Positions 1 through 7,792 of a DNA stretch of 64,000 nucleotides are shown in pieces. A program made the translations under genes and the position numbers. The notes beneath the pieces were generated by a model. It was not told the origin of the DNA. It ran no database searches and was given only the letters and a program-made list of their open reading frames with translations. Location of the stretch: contig NZ_FQYI01000005.1 in NCBI RefSeq assembly GCF_900141665.1, positions 62,001-126,000 on the forward strand, given 5' to 3'. The DNA comes from Cruoricaptor ignavus (GTDB taxonomy: Bacteria > Bacteroidota > Bacteroidia > Flavobacteriales > Weeksellaceae). The stretch's first letter is position 1. Every line of letters begins with the position of its first letter.

Positions 1-2
1 CG

Positions 3-620
3 GCTATAGGCGAAGCATTAAATTTTAATTTAAAACCTTCAAAACCAGAAGTTTACCTTGTCATTTTTCCGATGATGCTCGGGATGATGCTCATCTCCGA
101 ATTCCTAGTCTCGCTGGTGCCTGTCACCGGCCCGGTTTTTGGAAAATGGTACGACACCTTCGCCCGCGCAATGGAGATGGTCTCAATGGACACACCCACA
201 ATGCTAGTGATGACGGTCGGTTTCGCGCCGGTATTGGAAGAAATTATTTTCCGGGGGATTATTCAAAAAGGTCTGCAGAATAAAGGCTGGCAACCAATTT
301 CCGCAATTATATTTTCTTCGCTCCTTTTTGCCATTATTCACGGAAATCCCTGGCAGGCGATAGGGGCGTTTCTGCTCGGCTTCGTCCTCGGCTTCGTGTA
401 CTGGCGTACGGGTTCGCTGCTGAATTCCATCTTGTTGCACGCCTTTAACAATCTGGTTTCCTGCCTTTTAATTCTCAGTTCAAATTCCGAAAGTTTTGAA
501 ATTGCTTTTAACATAGAAGGCTGGAAGTTATTTTTTGCAGGATGTTTAATTTTTGGTGTCGCATTTTATTTTTTTAATAAACTGCCTGCTGAAGATTCAA
601 GGGGACAACAATTTGTTTAA
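3..620 (+). CDS. CPBP family intramembrane metalloprotease (5' truncated)
   Basis: The reading frame is open to the left edge, so the N-terminus lies outside the window; 205 residues are visible. The EExxxR-type motif (EEIIFRG) followed by a conserved His in FAIIHGNPW and a later HAFNN are the metal-binding and catalytic signatures of the CAAX-protease/bacteriocin-processing (CPBP, Abi) family. Several hydrophobic segments fit a polytopic inner-membrane protein. Such proteases cleave membrane-embedded or prenylated substrates, but no substrate can be inferred here. It lies 33 bases upstream of rdgB on the same strand. The family call is firm; the biological role is unknown. Confidence 0.88.
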   Translation, partial: AIGEALNFNLKPSKPEVYLVIFPMMLGMMLISEFLVSLVPVTGPVFGKWYDTFARAMEMVSMDTPTMLVMTVGFAPVLEEIIFRGIIQKGLQNKGWQPISAIIFSSLLFAIIHGNPWQAIGAFLLGFVLGFVYWRTGSLLNSILLHAFNNLVSCLLILSSNSESFEIAFNIEGWKLFFAGCLIFGVAFYFFNKLPAEDSRGQQFV

Positions 621-653
621 AGTTTTCTAATTTTTAATTCGAAAAAAAGATTG

Positions 654-1226
654 ATGAAATCTATCCTTATCGCCACGCACAACGAACACAAGAAAGATGA
701 AATCCGCCAGATTTTGGGCGATGATTTTTTGGTGAAAAGCCTCTCGGATTTTGAGCTTCACGATGAGATTGTGGAAGACGGAAATTCGTTTGAAGACAAT
801 GCCCTAATCAAGGCGAAATATTGCTTCGAGAAAACTGGAATCCCAAGCATTGGCGATGATTCTGGATTGGTGGTGGAAGCGCTTGACGGAAGGCCTGGGA
901 TCTATTCCGCAAGGTATGCCGGCGACCACGATTTTGATAAAAATATCGCGAAAGTTTTGGAAGAAATGCAGGGGAAAACCAATCGAAATGCATATTTCAT
1001 AACGGTACTGTGCTATTTTGATGAAAACGGCGCGCAGTTTTTCGAAGGTAGAGTTTACGGCGAACTTTTAACGGAAAACAAAGGCCATAAAGGTTTTGGC
1101 TACGACCCGATTTTCGTTCCAGAAGGCTGTGACAGGACTTTTGCCGAAATGCAGCCCGAAGAAAAAAACGCCATCAGCCACAGAAAAAGGGCGTTTGATA
1201 AGTTGATTGAGAAATTTGGAAGTTGA
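654..1226 (+). CDS. rdgB: Non-canonical purine NTP pyrophosphatase (RdgB/HAM1 family)
   Basis: It hydrolyses dITP, XTP and ITP to monophosphates and so keeps deaminated purines out of DNA and RNA. The N-terminal ATHNEHKKDEI segment matches the family's nucleotide-binding T/SxxxxK region. IGDDSGL near residue 70 carries the metal-binding acidic pair, and GFGYDPIF near residue 150 is the family signature. The length of 190 residues is normal. I start at the ATG giving MKSILIATHN; a TTG three bases upstream in frame is less likely. It may be cotranscribed with the protease gene before it. Confidence 0.95.
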   Translation: MKSILIATHNEHKKDEIRQILGDDFLVKSLSDFELHDEIVEDGNSFEDNALIKAKYCFEKTGIPSIGDDSGLVVEALDGRPGIYSARYAGDHDFDKNIAKVLEEMQGKTNRNAYFITVLCYFDENGAQFFEGRVYGELLTENKGHKGFGYDPIFVPEGCDRTFAEMQPEEKNAISHRKRAFDKLIEKFGS

Positions 1227-1238
1227 GAAATCAGGGAT

Positions 1239-1529
1239 TTAGCGAATAAAATTAATTATCGCTAAAATCGCACCGATAATGGTGATAACTTGCCCCAAAC
1301 CTACCATCACAATAAATTTCAGCGTATCATTCTTGTTGTCCGCCATTTCCTTTCTCAGCTGGGTCATCTCAGAATGAAGGTCATTTTTTGTCACAAGAAT
1401 GTTAGATTTTTCGTCGAACTTCTGGTCAACGGTCTGCTCAATTCTCGAAACAAATTCCCGCGCTTTCTCAGCATCCGGAATAAATTCCTGAGTAAGTTGG
1501 AAAAGTTTTAAACTTGTTGCTGCATCCAT
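1239..1529 (-). CDS. Small coiled-coil protein with C-terminal membrane anchor
   Basis: This is a 96-residue protein of unknown function. The central part is charged and heptad-like (DQKFDEKSNILVTKNDLHSEM), suggesting a coiled coil. The last 25 residues form one transmembrane helix (IVMVGLGQVITIIGAILAII). This layout resembles DUF1640/CCDC90-like proteins, but I cannot confirm that. The start chosen is the ATG giving MDAATSLKLF, because a TATATTTG promoter element lies just upstream (1545-1552, minus strand); the longer TTG-started frame would begin inside that promoter. It is convergent with rdgB, 12 bases apart. Confidence 0.6.
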   Translation of the reverse strand: MDAATSLKLFQLTQEFIPDAEKAREFVSRIEQTVDQKFDEKSNILVTKNDLHSEMTQLRKEMADNKNDTLKFIVMVGLGQVITIIGAILAIINFIR

Positions 1530-1544
1530 CGCCAAGCATTTATG

Positions 1545-1552
1545 CAAATATA
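1545..1552 (-). promoter_or_regulatory. Bacteroidota -7 promoter element (TATATTTG)
   Basis: The minus strand reads TATATTTG, an exact match to the TAnnTTTG -7 box, 15 bases upstream of the ATG of the small coiled-coil gene. No good -33 TTG lies at the usual distance, so strength is uncertain. Confidence 0.5.
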
Positions 1553-1606
1553 ATGACAAAAATCAAAACTTTGTTTCGTAAATTTACAGCCTTTTAACAA
1601 AAAATT

Positions 1607-2530
1607 TTGAGCGCCTTTCTCACGATCCTCGGTTTTAATTCTGCGATTCCCACCGTCAATTCTTCGCCCACAGCACAGCTGCTGGAAATGGAAGAGCGCC
1701 ACTTCCTCATCGATTGCGGCGAAGGCACCCAGGTGCAATTGCGGAAAGCAAGGGCGAAATTTTCGAAAATCAACCACATTTTCATCTCGCATCTTCACGG
1801 CGATCACTGCTTCGGTTTGCCAGGTTTAATTGCAAGCTTCAGGCTTCTGGGCAGGGAAACGCCGCTGCACATCTACGGTCCGAAAGGCATTCAGGAAATG
1901 CTGGAAACCATCTTCCGAATCACCGAAACGCAGCGCGGTTTTGAGGTGGTTTACCACGAACTTCAGGGCAGAAATTCCGAAAAGATTTTCGAAGACAAAA
2001 AGGTGGAAGTCTTCACGATTCCGCTCAATCACCGCATCTATTGCAACGGCTACCTTTTCCGCGAAAAGCCGAAGCCAAGGCATCTGGATATGCAGGAAAT
2101 TGCCAAGTATCCGGAAATTCAAGTCTGCGATTATCAGAATTTGAAGGACGGTAAAGATTTTCTTCTGAGCGATGGCTATCTGCTTAAAAATGAATCACTT
2201 ACAAAAAAACCAGACCGCTCCGTTTCCTACGCTTTCTGCAGCGATACCCGCTATTCTGAAAGCATCATCCCCATAATTCAGGATGTGGATGTGCTATACC
2301 ACGAAGCCACTTTTCTGCAGGAACTCAAGGAAATGGCAGATTTTACAGGGCATTCCACAGCGCTGGAAGCCGCAAGAATTGCGCGGAAAGCGAATGCCGG
2401 CAAACTGATTCTCGGGCATTTTTCGAACCGATATCCCGATAGAAGCGTTTTCACCGATGAAGCCCGCGAAATTTTCCCGAACAGCTTTCTGCCAACGGCT
2501 TTGGAACGCATTGAAATTTTGCCGAAATGA
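1607..2530 (+). CDS. rnz: Ribonuclease Z
   Basis: This is a metallo-beta-lactamase-fold endonuclease that trims the 3' end of tRNA precursors. HLHGDH near residue 65 is the HxHxDH zinc-binding motif. LIDCGEGTQVQL near residue 35 and a late GHSTALEAA/LGHFSNRY segment complete the active site. The length of 307 residues is typical of the short-form enzyme. No in-frame ATG precedes the conserved LTILGFNSAIP, so the TTG at 1607 is the likely start. An imperfect -7-like TAAATTTA lies at 1579-1586. The stop overlaps the ATG of the next gene (ATGA), indicating translational coupling. Confidence 0.95.
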   Translation: MSAFLTILGFNSAIPTVNSSPTAQLLEMEERHFLIDCGEGTQVQLRKARAKFSKINHIFISHLHGDHCFGLPGLIASFRLLGRETPLHIYGPKGIQEMLETIFRITETQRGFEVVYHELQGRNSEKIFEDKKVEVFTIPLNHRIYCNGYLFREKPKPRHLDMQEIAKYPEIQVCDYQNLKDGKDFLLSDGYLLKNESLTKKPDRSVSYAFCSDTRYSESIIPIIQDVDVLYHEATFLQELKEMADFTGHSTALEAARIARKANAGKLILGHFSNRYPDRSVFTDEAREIFPNSFLPTALERIEILPK

Positions 2531-3294
2531 ATTTCGATGGGCTGAAAATTTTCCTCGATGAAAAGGCGGATTTCTACAATGTTCCTGATTTTATAGAAAA
2601 CGACCCGATCAGCATTCCGCACCGTTTTTCGCAGAAACAGGACATCGAAATTGCAGGTTTTTTAGCGGCCACAATTTCCTGGGGAAACCGAAAATCGATT
2701 TTGAAATCAGCGGAAAAAATGCTGAATTTTATGGACAATTCGCCGTATGATTTCGTGCTGAATTTTAAGCCAAAAGATTTGCAATCCATTGAAAACCAGA
2801 GTATTCACAGAACTTTTAACGGTGAAGATTTTGCGGAATTCCTAAAAAATCTGCAGCGGCTTTACCGTGAAAATTCTTCGCTTGAAAACCTGTTTATCCT
2901 GGAAGAAAGTGAGGCTAATTTTTACCATTCGCTCGAAAGATTCCGCAATGCGTTTTTCGCTGAAAATCAGCAGCATAGAAGCAGGAAGCACATCAGCTCC
3001 ACTTACAAAAATTCTTCGGCAAAGCGGATGATGATGTTTTTGCGATGGATGGTTCGCCAGGATAAAAAAGGGGTGGATTTCGGTATCTGGCAAGAGCTTT
3101 CACCGAAAAACTTATCGATTCCGCTGGATGTTCACACCGGAAATATTTCCCGAAAATTAGGACTGGTTTCCCGAAAACAAAACGACTGGAAAACTGTGGA
3201 GGAGCTGGATATGGCCATACGCAAAATGAACGCCGATGACCCTGCAAAATACGATTTCGCGCTGTTTGGCCTGGGCATTTCGAAGGAAATTTAA
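2527..3294 (+). CDS. TIGR02757 family protein (DUF2400)
   Basis: This is a 255-residue conserved protein common in Bacteroidota with no established function. Recognisable features are the N-terminal DPISIPHRF/DIEIAGFLAATISWGNRK block and the C-terminal RWMVRQ...VDFGIW...LDVHTGNISRKLGL block, which gives the family a helix-rich, HhH-glycosylase-like appearance. It overlaps rnz by four bases, so the two are probably cotranscribed. It converges on rsmA with nine bases between. The family call is confident; any DNA-repair or RNA role would be speculation. Confidence 0.85.
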   Translation: MNFDGLKIFLDEKADFYNVPDFIENDPISIPHRFSQKQDIEIAGFLAATISWGNRKSILKSAEKMLNFMDNSPYDFVLNFKPKDLQSIENQSIHRTFNGEDFAEFLKNLQRLYRENSSLENLFILEESEANFYHSLERFRNAFFAENQQHRSRKHISSTYKNSSAKRMMMFLRWMVRQDKKGVDFGIWQELSPKNLSIPLDVHTGNISRKLGLVSRKQNDWKTVEELDMAIRKMNADDPAKYDFALFGLGISKEI

Positions 3295-3303
3295 TCGGGC
3301 AGA

Positions 3304-4080
3304 TTACCGAACGGCGGAAATTTCCCATTCATTTGCAAAGCGGATAAAGTCTTCCACGGAAAGCTCTTCGGCGCGCTTTTCCAGGAATGGATGAGCCTTT
3401 AATTCTTCCGGGATGCTCAGCGGTTTCAGCGCGTTGGAAAGCTTTTTCCGCCTTTGATTGAAGCCGGTTTTCACAATCTGCCGGAAAAGATTTTCATTGC
3501 CCTGCAAACCGTCCTTCGGATTTCGCGCCAATCTTATCACGCCGGATTTCACCTTTGGCGGCGGACTGAACACATTTTCGTTCACAGTAAAAAGATAATC
3601 TACGCTGAAGTACGCCTGCACTATAACCGATAGTATGCCATAATCCTTGCTGCGCGGCTTTGCGGCCACCCTTTCAGCCACTTCCTTTTGGAACATCCCC
3701 ACCATTTCAGGAATTTGCCGGTAAAAATCCACGATTTTAAACAAAATCTGCGACGAAATATTGTAAGGAAAATTGCCGATTACTGAAATTTCCTCATCAT
3801 TTACAAAGGAAAAATCCGTCTGAAGAAAATCACCGATGAAGCTAGCAGCGTTCAGTTTTTGATAGTTAAACTGCAGATAATCAATGGATTCCTTATCAAT
3901 TTCCGCTAGCCAGATTTTGCGGTCGGTTTCCAGCAGGTATTTCGTGAGAACGCCCATGCCAGGCCCTACTTCCAGAATGTGTTCCGCCTTGCAAAAATCC
4001 AGGGAATGCACGATTTTCCGGGCGATATTTTCATCCGTGAGAAAATGCTGGCCGAGATGCTTTTTCGCTTTTACACTCAA
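3304..4080 (-). CDS. rsmA: 16S rRNA (adenine1518/1519-N6)-dimethyltransferase
   Basis: It dimethylates two adjacent adenines in the 3'-terminal helix of 16S rRNA late in 30S assembly (KsgA). The N-terminal KKHLGQHFLTD is the family hallmark. LEVGPGMGVLT is the SAM-binding motif I, and IGNFPYNISSQILF is the catalytic N-(L/F)-P-Y motif IV. The length of 258 residues is typical. It is transcribed towards the TIGR02757 gene and divergently from ftsX, with 75 bases between starts. Confidence 0.97.
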   Translation of the reverse strand: MSVKAKKHLGQHFLTDENIARKIVHSLDFCKAEHILEVGPGMGVLTKYLLETDRKIWLAEIDKESIDYLQFNYQKLNAASFIGDFLQTDFSFVNDEEISVIGNFPYNISSQILFKIVDFYRQIPEMVGMFQKEVAERVAAKPRSKDYGILSVIVQAYFSVDYLFTVNENVFSPPPKVKSGVIRLARNPKDGLQGNENLFRQIVKTGFNQRRKKLSNALKPLSIPEELKAHPFLEKRAEELSVEDFIRFANEWEISAVR

Positions 4081-4155
4081 TGCTTTCAGTTTTTGCCTGG
4101 CTGTGGAAGCGGCAAATTTCGCAAGATTTTTCTATTTTAGCCAAAAATTTTTTGA

Positions 4156-5055
4156 ATGGCTAAAACAGTGGACGACTTAAATAGGAATAGGCTGCGTTCC
4201 AGCAACATTACGGTCGTGATTTCCATTTCGCTCGTTCTCTTCCTGCTCGGTTTGATGGGTATGATTCTCATCAATGCGCAGAAATATTCGGACTACATCA
4301 AGGAGCAATTGGTGGTGAATGCGTTTTTCAACGAGAATTATGACGCGAAAGACTCGGCGAAAATTGCGAAGCAAGAGCAGGAAGCCTTCCGGCAAATCCA
4401 AATTTTGTTGCCGGTAAAAAAGGCGACCTACATCAGTCGGGAAAAGGCTGCCCAAGAGGCGAAAGCCAGTATGGGAATTGATAGCGATGCGCTTTTCGAC
4501 AAGAATATTTACCCATCTTCCGTGGAAGTTTCGCTTCGCCCAGAATATGTGGACCCGGCGAAAATCGATAGTGCGATAGCGCAGATTGCAGCGGTGCCAG
4601 GCATTGTGGATGTGAAGAACAACAGCACAATGATGGTGGAAATTTACAACAATCTCAGCCGAATTCTCAAGTGGATCCTCGGCTTCTCACTGCTGTTCCT
4701 GATTTTAGCTATCGTTCTGATTAACAATTCGATACGCCTGAAAATCTTCGCCAAGCGCTTCATCATCAAAACAATGCAGCTGGTAGGTGCAAAGCGTGGC
4801 TTCATCCTGCGGCCATTCATTACCGAAGCCGTTGTTTTGGGGTTGATTGGTTCCATCATCGCGATTTTATCCCTAGTTGGCGTTTGGTATTATTTTACGC
4901 AACAGATTGGGCAGCAGTTCGTTACGGAAGATCCTAAATACATTTGGCTAGGTTTGGGAATTTTAGCCTTGGGCATTATCATCACCGTTCTCAGCACGGT
5001 GGTTGCAACTTGGCGCTTCCTTCGTTCCAATGTGGATGACCTTTATTACAGTTGA
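4156..5055 (+). CDS. ftsX: Cell division protein FtsX
   Basis: This is the inner-membrane ABC-family permease partner of FtsE, which couples septum assembly to activation of peptidoglycan hydrolases. It shows one N-terminal transmembrane helix (residues about 18-42), a periplasmic domain of about 130 residues, and three C-terminal helices with the FtsX core (IKTMQLVGAKRGFILRPF). No ftsE lies next to it, which is common in Bacteroidota. The 299-residue length is normal. A DUF3098 gene follows within six bases and then uppP, consistent with a cell-envelope operon. Confidence 0.93.
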   Translation: MAKTVDDLNRNRLRSSNITVVISISLVLFLLGLMGMILINAQKYSDYIKEQLVVNAFFNENYDAKDSAKIAKQEQEAFRQIQILLPVKKATYISREKAAQEAKASMGIDSDALFDKNIYPSSVEVSLRPEYVDPAKIDSAIAQIAAVPGIVDVKNNSTMMVEIYNNLSRILKWILGFSLLFLILAIVLINNSIRLKIFAKRFIIKTMQLVGAKRGFILRPFITEAVVLGLIGSIIAILSLVGVWYYFTQQIGQQFVTEDPKYIWLGLGILALGIIITVLSTVVATWRFLRSNVDDLYYS

Positions 5056-5060
5056 TTTCG

Positions 5061-5354
5061 ATGGCAAAGCAAAGGAAAATTCAGCCGCAGCAAAAAATTC
5101 TTACTGACGAAAAATCGGAAGCTTTCTACTTCGGCAAAGAAAATTTCAGGTGGATGCTCATCGGCCTTGCGCTGATAATTCTCGGCTTCCTGCTGATGAT
5201 GGGAAGCGGCGCCAATACAAGGCCGGATGGAACTTTTGACCCAAATTACTGGAACGACGGTATCTTTTCAATAGTCAGAATTCGCATCGCACCATTGCTC
5301 GTAGTTCTCGGTTTCGCCGTGGAGGCCTACGCCATTCTAAAGCGCAAAAAATAA
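5061..5354 (+). CDS. DUF3098 domain membrane protein
   Basis: This 97-residue protein has two predicted transmembrane helices (about 33-51 and 72-91) joined by a short loop carrying DPNYWNDGIFS, the DUF3098 signature. The family is regularly found between ftsX and uppP in flavobacteria. Function is unknown; a role in division or envelope assembly is only a guess from context. I start at ATG 5061 (MAKQRK) rather than the upstream TTG, which lies inside the ftsX stop region. Confidence 0.8.
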   Translation: MAKQRKIQPQQKILTDEKSEAFYFGKENFRWMLIGLALIILGFLLMMGSGANTRPDGTFDPNYWNDGIFSIVRIRIAPLLVVLGFAVEAYAILKRKK

Positions 5355-5360
5355 TTTTAA

Positions 5361-6176
5361 ATGGACTTACTAAAAGCCCTCATCATCGCCATTGTGGAAG
5401 GCCTCACGGAATATTTGCCCGTATCTTCCACGGCACATATGATTTTCACCAGCTCTATTTTCGGCATCCAGGAAGATGAGTTTGTCAAAATGTTTCAGGT
5501 ATCCATACAGTTCGGCGCCATACTCGCTGTCGTAGCGCTTTACTGGAAAAAATTCTTCAACTTCAGCAACCTCAATTTCTACCTGAAATTAGCCGTAGCA
5601 GTACTTCCAGCGCTGCTTCTTGGCTATCTTTTTGATGATTATATCGATGCAATTCTCGGCAAGCCCATCCCAATCGCCGTGATGCTAGTCATCGGTGGTA
5701 TTTTCCTGCTCTTCATCGACAGGCTTTTTACCAACCAAACTATCGACGACGAAAAAGACATATCCTTCAAAAGCGCCGTGCTCATCGGCTTCTGGCAATG
5801 TATGGCAATGATGCCAGGCACCAGCCGAAGCGCCGCCTCCATCATTGGTGGTATGCAGCAGAAGCTCACCCGCAAGGCCGCTGCAGAATTCTCATTCTTC
5901 CTCGCCGTACCCACAATGCTCGCCGTCACGGTTTACTCCGTATTCCTCAAAAAATGGGATTACCAGGGCATAGAGCAGAAAGGCTACGAAATGCTGATGC
6001 AGGGCGAAAACCTCAAGCTATTCCTCATCGGCAACGCCGTAGCATTCATCGTCGCCGTCATCGCCATCCGTTTCTTCATCGGCGTTCTCACGCGTTTCGG
6101 TTTCAAGCCGTGGGGCTGGTACCGCATCGTAGTAGGCCTCGTGCTCATCATCTACTTCTCCTTCTTCCAGGCGTAG
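5361..6176 (+). CDS. uppP: Undecaprenyl-diphosphate phosphatase
   Basis: This integral membrane enzyme (BacA/UppP) recycles undecaprenyl diphosphate to the monophosphate lipid carrier for peptidoglycan synthesis. The EGLTEYLPVSSTAH block at residues 13-26 holds the (E/Q)xxxE active-site motif, and MPGTSRSAASI near residue 150 is the PGxSRSxxT-like motif with the catalytic Arg. Both halves are repeated hydrophobic bundles. The length of 271 residues is typical. It ends the ftsX-DUF3098-uppP run and is followed by a structured intergenic repeat. Confidence 0.96.
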   Translation: MDLLKALIIAIVEGLTEYLPVSSTAHMIFTSSIFGIQEDEFVKMFQVSIQFGAILAVVALYWKKFFNFSNLNFYLKLAVAVLPALLLGYLFDDYIDAILGKPIPIAVMLVIGGIFLLFIDRLFTNQTIDDEKDISFKSAVLIGFWQCMAMMPGTSRSAASIIGGMQQKLTRKAAAEFSFFLAVPTMLAVTVYSVFLKKWDYQGIEQKGYEMLMQGENLKLFLIGNAVAFIVAVIAIRFFIGVLTRFGFKPWGWYRIVVGLVLIIYFSFFQA

Positions 6177-6201
6177 TTTTCAGGTGGAATTTTTACGGCG
6201 C

Positions 6202-6345
6202 GTGCCGATTGCCAGCGCTAATCGCGCTGCCATCGGCACCGGGCTATCCGCTCATACTCCTCGCTTCGCCGCTCCGCTTCGCTCCGCGGCTACGCTGCGG
6301 GGTATCCGCTACTATCCCTCGCGCAAAATCGCGCCGCCATTTTAA
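6202..6345. repeat. GC-rich palindromic intergenic repeat
   Basis: The stretch starts with a hairpin: GTGCCGAT (6202-6209) pairs with ATCGGCAC (6232-6239), with AGCGC/GCGCT inside. Two related direct units follow, GGGCTATCCGCTCATACTCC at 6241-6260 and GGGGTATCCGCTACTATCCC at about 6299-6318, separated by a run of short alternating CGCT/CTCCG palindromes. It is much richer in GC than its surroundings and contains no convincing gene. I recall similar TATCCGCTACTATCCC elements scattered in flavobacterial genomes; that is memory, not a search result. Confidence 0.65.
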
Positions 6346-6380
6346 TTCCTGAAAATCCTTAACTTTGAAAAAATAAAACG

Positions 6381-6638
6381 ATGCACAGCGAAGAACTCAC
6401 ACTCACGATGGATGCCGCCGTCATTCGCAGAGCCAGGAAATACGCCTCCGCCCATAATACAGACCTTTCCAAGCTCGTAGAAAACTACCTTACCAATTTG
6501 GATTCGGAAGATGTTTCGGAAATTCCATTATCTCCGCAAGTCCAGAAAATACTTTCAGGGAAATCGATTCCTGGCAATCTTTCAGACGAAGAATTAAAAG
6601 AAATGTACTACGATTACCAGGAAAAAAAACACGGATGA
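6381..6638 (+). CDS. DUF6364 family antitoxin, ribbon-helix-helix
   Basis: This 85-residue protein has a short beta-strand (EELTLTMDAAVIRRARKYA) followed by two helices (TDLSKLVENYL), the ribbon-helix-helix layout of DUF6364 antitoxins, and an acidic C-tail that would contact the toxin. The four-base ATGA overlap with the next frame, which encodes a PIN-domain toxin, is typical of VapBC-like modules. It would bind its own promoter and neutralise the toxin. The open reading frame looks intact although the toxin is frameshifted. Confidence 0.82.
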   Translation: MHSEELTLTMDAAVIRRARKYASAHNTDLSKLVENYLTNLDSEDVSEIPLSPQVQKILSGKSIPGNLSDEELKEMYYDYQEKKHG

Positions 6639-7059
6639 TTTCGAAAATCTTCTTCGATACCAACGCCATAATGGATTTTCTCGGTGAGAGAAAAGGCGCT
6701 TTGGAAATAGGCAAAATTATTAGCATTTCCGAAAATAGAGCTTGGAAAATCTTCATATCTCCCGTCAGCATTGCCACTACATTTTACCTTCTTACAAAAA
6801 CCTTGGGCAAAGAAACTGCTCTGCAAAAAATTAAATTATTCAAGCAGTTTTCGTGCGTTTCAGAAATAAATGATGAGGTTGTTAACAAGGCTATAAACTC
6901 GGATTTTTCCGATTTTGAAGACGCGCTTCAGTATTCAGCGCCTTGGCTTCAGGTTGCGATGTCATCATTACAAAAAATGAAAAGGATTTCCGCAAAGCAG
7001 AAATTCCGGTTCTCAACGCTACTGATTTTTTAGCAGATTTGGATAACTTCTTGCAATGA
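6635..7059 (+). pseudogene. PIN-domain toxin broken by a one-base frameshift
   Basis: The frame from 6635 encodes a PIN N-terminus (FFDTNAIMDFL, first catalytic Asp) up to DFEDALQY, then becomes unrelated sequence and stops at 7033. From 6931 the next frame reads FSALASGCDVIITKNEKDF and on to LADLDNFLQ, which is the normal PIN C-terminus. Adding one T in the tatt run at 6932-6935 joins the two. The restored stop (7057-7059) would overlap the truB ATG by three bases, supporting the longer frame as ancestral. The uncorrected product lacks the last conserved acidic region and is probably inactive. A sequencing error is an alternative. Confidence 0.85.
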
Positions 7060-7766
7060 CCGCCCAGCAACTTCTCGACGGGCATATCTTCCTGATTGAC
7101 AAGCCTTTGGATTGGACGAGTTTTCAAGCTGTCAACAAGCTCAAATATCTCCTTCGCCAGAAATTCGACCTGCCGAAAAAATTCAAAATCGGGCATGCTG
7201 GCACGCTCGATCCGAAGGCTACAGGCCTGCTCATCATCTGCACCGGGAAATTCACCAAGAAAATCCCGGAAATTCAGGACGCACCCAAAGAATACATCGC
7301 CGAAATAAAACTCGGCGCGCAAACCGAATCCTTCGACACGGAAAAACCGGAAATCCTCCACACCGATATTTCCCATCTTTCCCACGAAAAAATCACCGAA
7401 GCCATCCAAACTTTCATCGGCGAAATCGAGCAGGCACCGCCCATATTTTCCGCCATAAAAATAGATGGTGAAAGAGCCTACAACATTGCGCGTTCTGGCG
7501 AAACCGTGGAAATGAAAAAGCGCAAAACCACCATCCATTACATCGAAAATATCGAAATCGAAATGCCGATCGTACGCTTTACGGTGGGCTGCTCAAAAGG
7601 CACTTACATTCGAAGTCTTGCGCACGATATTGGTCAGAAATTGCAAGTCGGCGCATATTTAACCAAGCTTCGCCGCACGAAAATCGGCGATTTTAATGTG
7701 GAAAATGCGATGAAAATCGAAGATTTATCATCTAATATCGGAGAAATTCACGCCGGATTTTCGTAA
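7056..7766 (+). CDS. truB: tRNA pseudouridine(55) synthase
   Basis: It isomerises U55 in the T-loop of tRNAs. The IGHAGTLDPKATGLL motif near residue 47 carries the catalytic Asp. The KEYIAEIKLG, PPIFSAIKIDGERAYNIAR and GTYIRSLAHDIG blocks are the other TruB signatures. At 236 residues it is the short form without a full PUA extension. Its ATG overlaps the stop of the ancestral toxin frame just upstream, suggesting past translational coupling. Confidence 0.96.
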   Translation: MTAQQLLDGHIFLIDKPLDWTSFQAVNKLKYLLRQKFDLPKKFKIGHAGTLDPKATGLLIICTGKFTKKIPEIQDAPKEYIAEIKLGAQTESFDTEKPEILHTDISHLSHEKITEAIQTFIGEIEQAPPIFSAIKIDGERAYNIARSGETVEMKKRKTTIHYIENIEIEMPIVRFTVGCSKGTYIRSLAHDIGQKLQVGAYLTKLRRTKIGDFNVENAMKIEDLSSNIGEIHAGFS

Positions 7767-7792
7767 ATTTACCTAAAGAAAAATTGACAGAT

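Noticed and set aside
204-440. Opposite-strand open frame within the CPBP protease gene
   Set aside because: It is a shadow frame with no start signal, promoter or protein-like pattern; the same holds for many long antisense frames in this window.
6241-6320. CRISPR array in the repeat-rich stretch after uppP
   Set aside because: Only two related units with no regular spacers and no cas genes.
7763-7772. GTAAATTTAC at 7763 and 1578 as further XRE operators
   Set aside because: The centre and half-site order differ from TTTAC-N4-GTAAA; both look like near-consensus -7 boxes instead.
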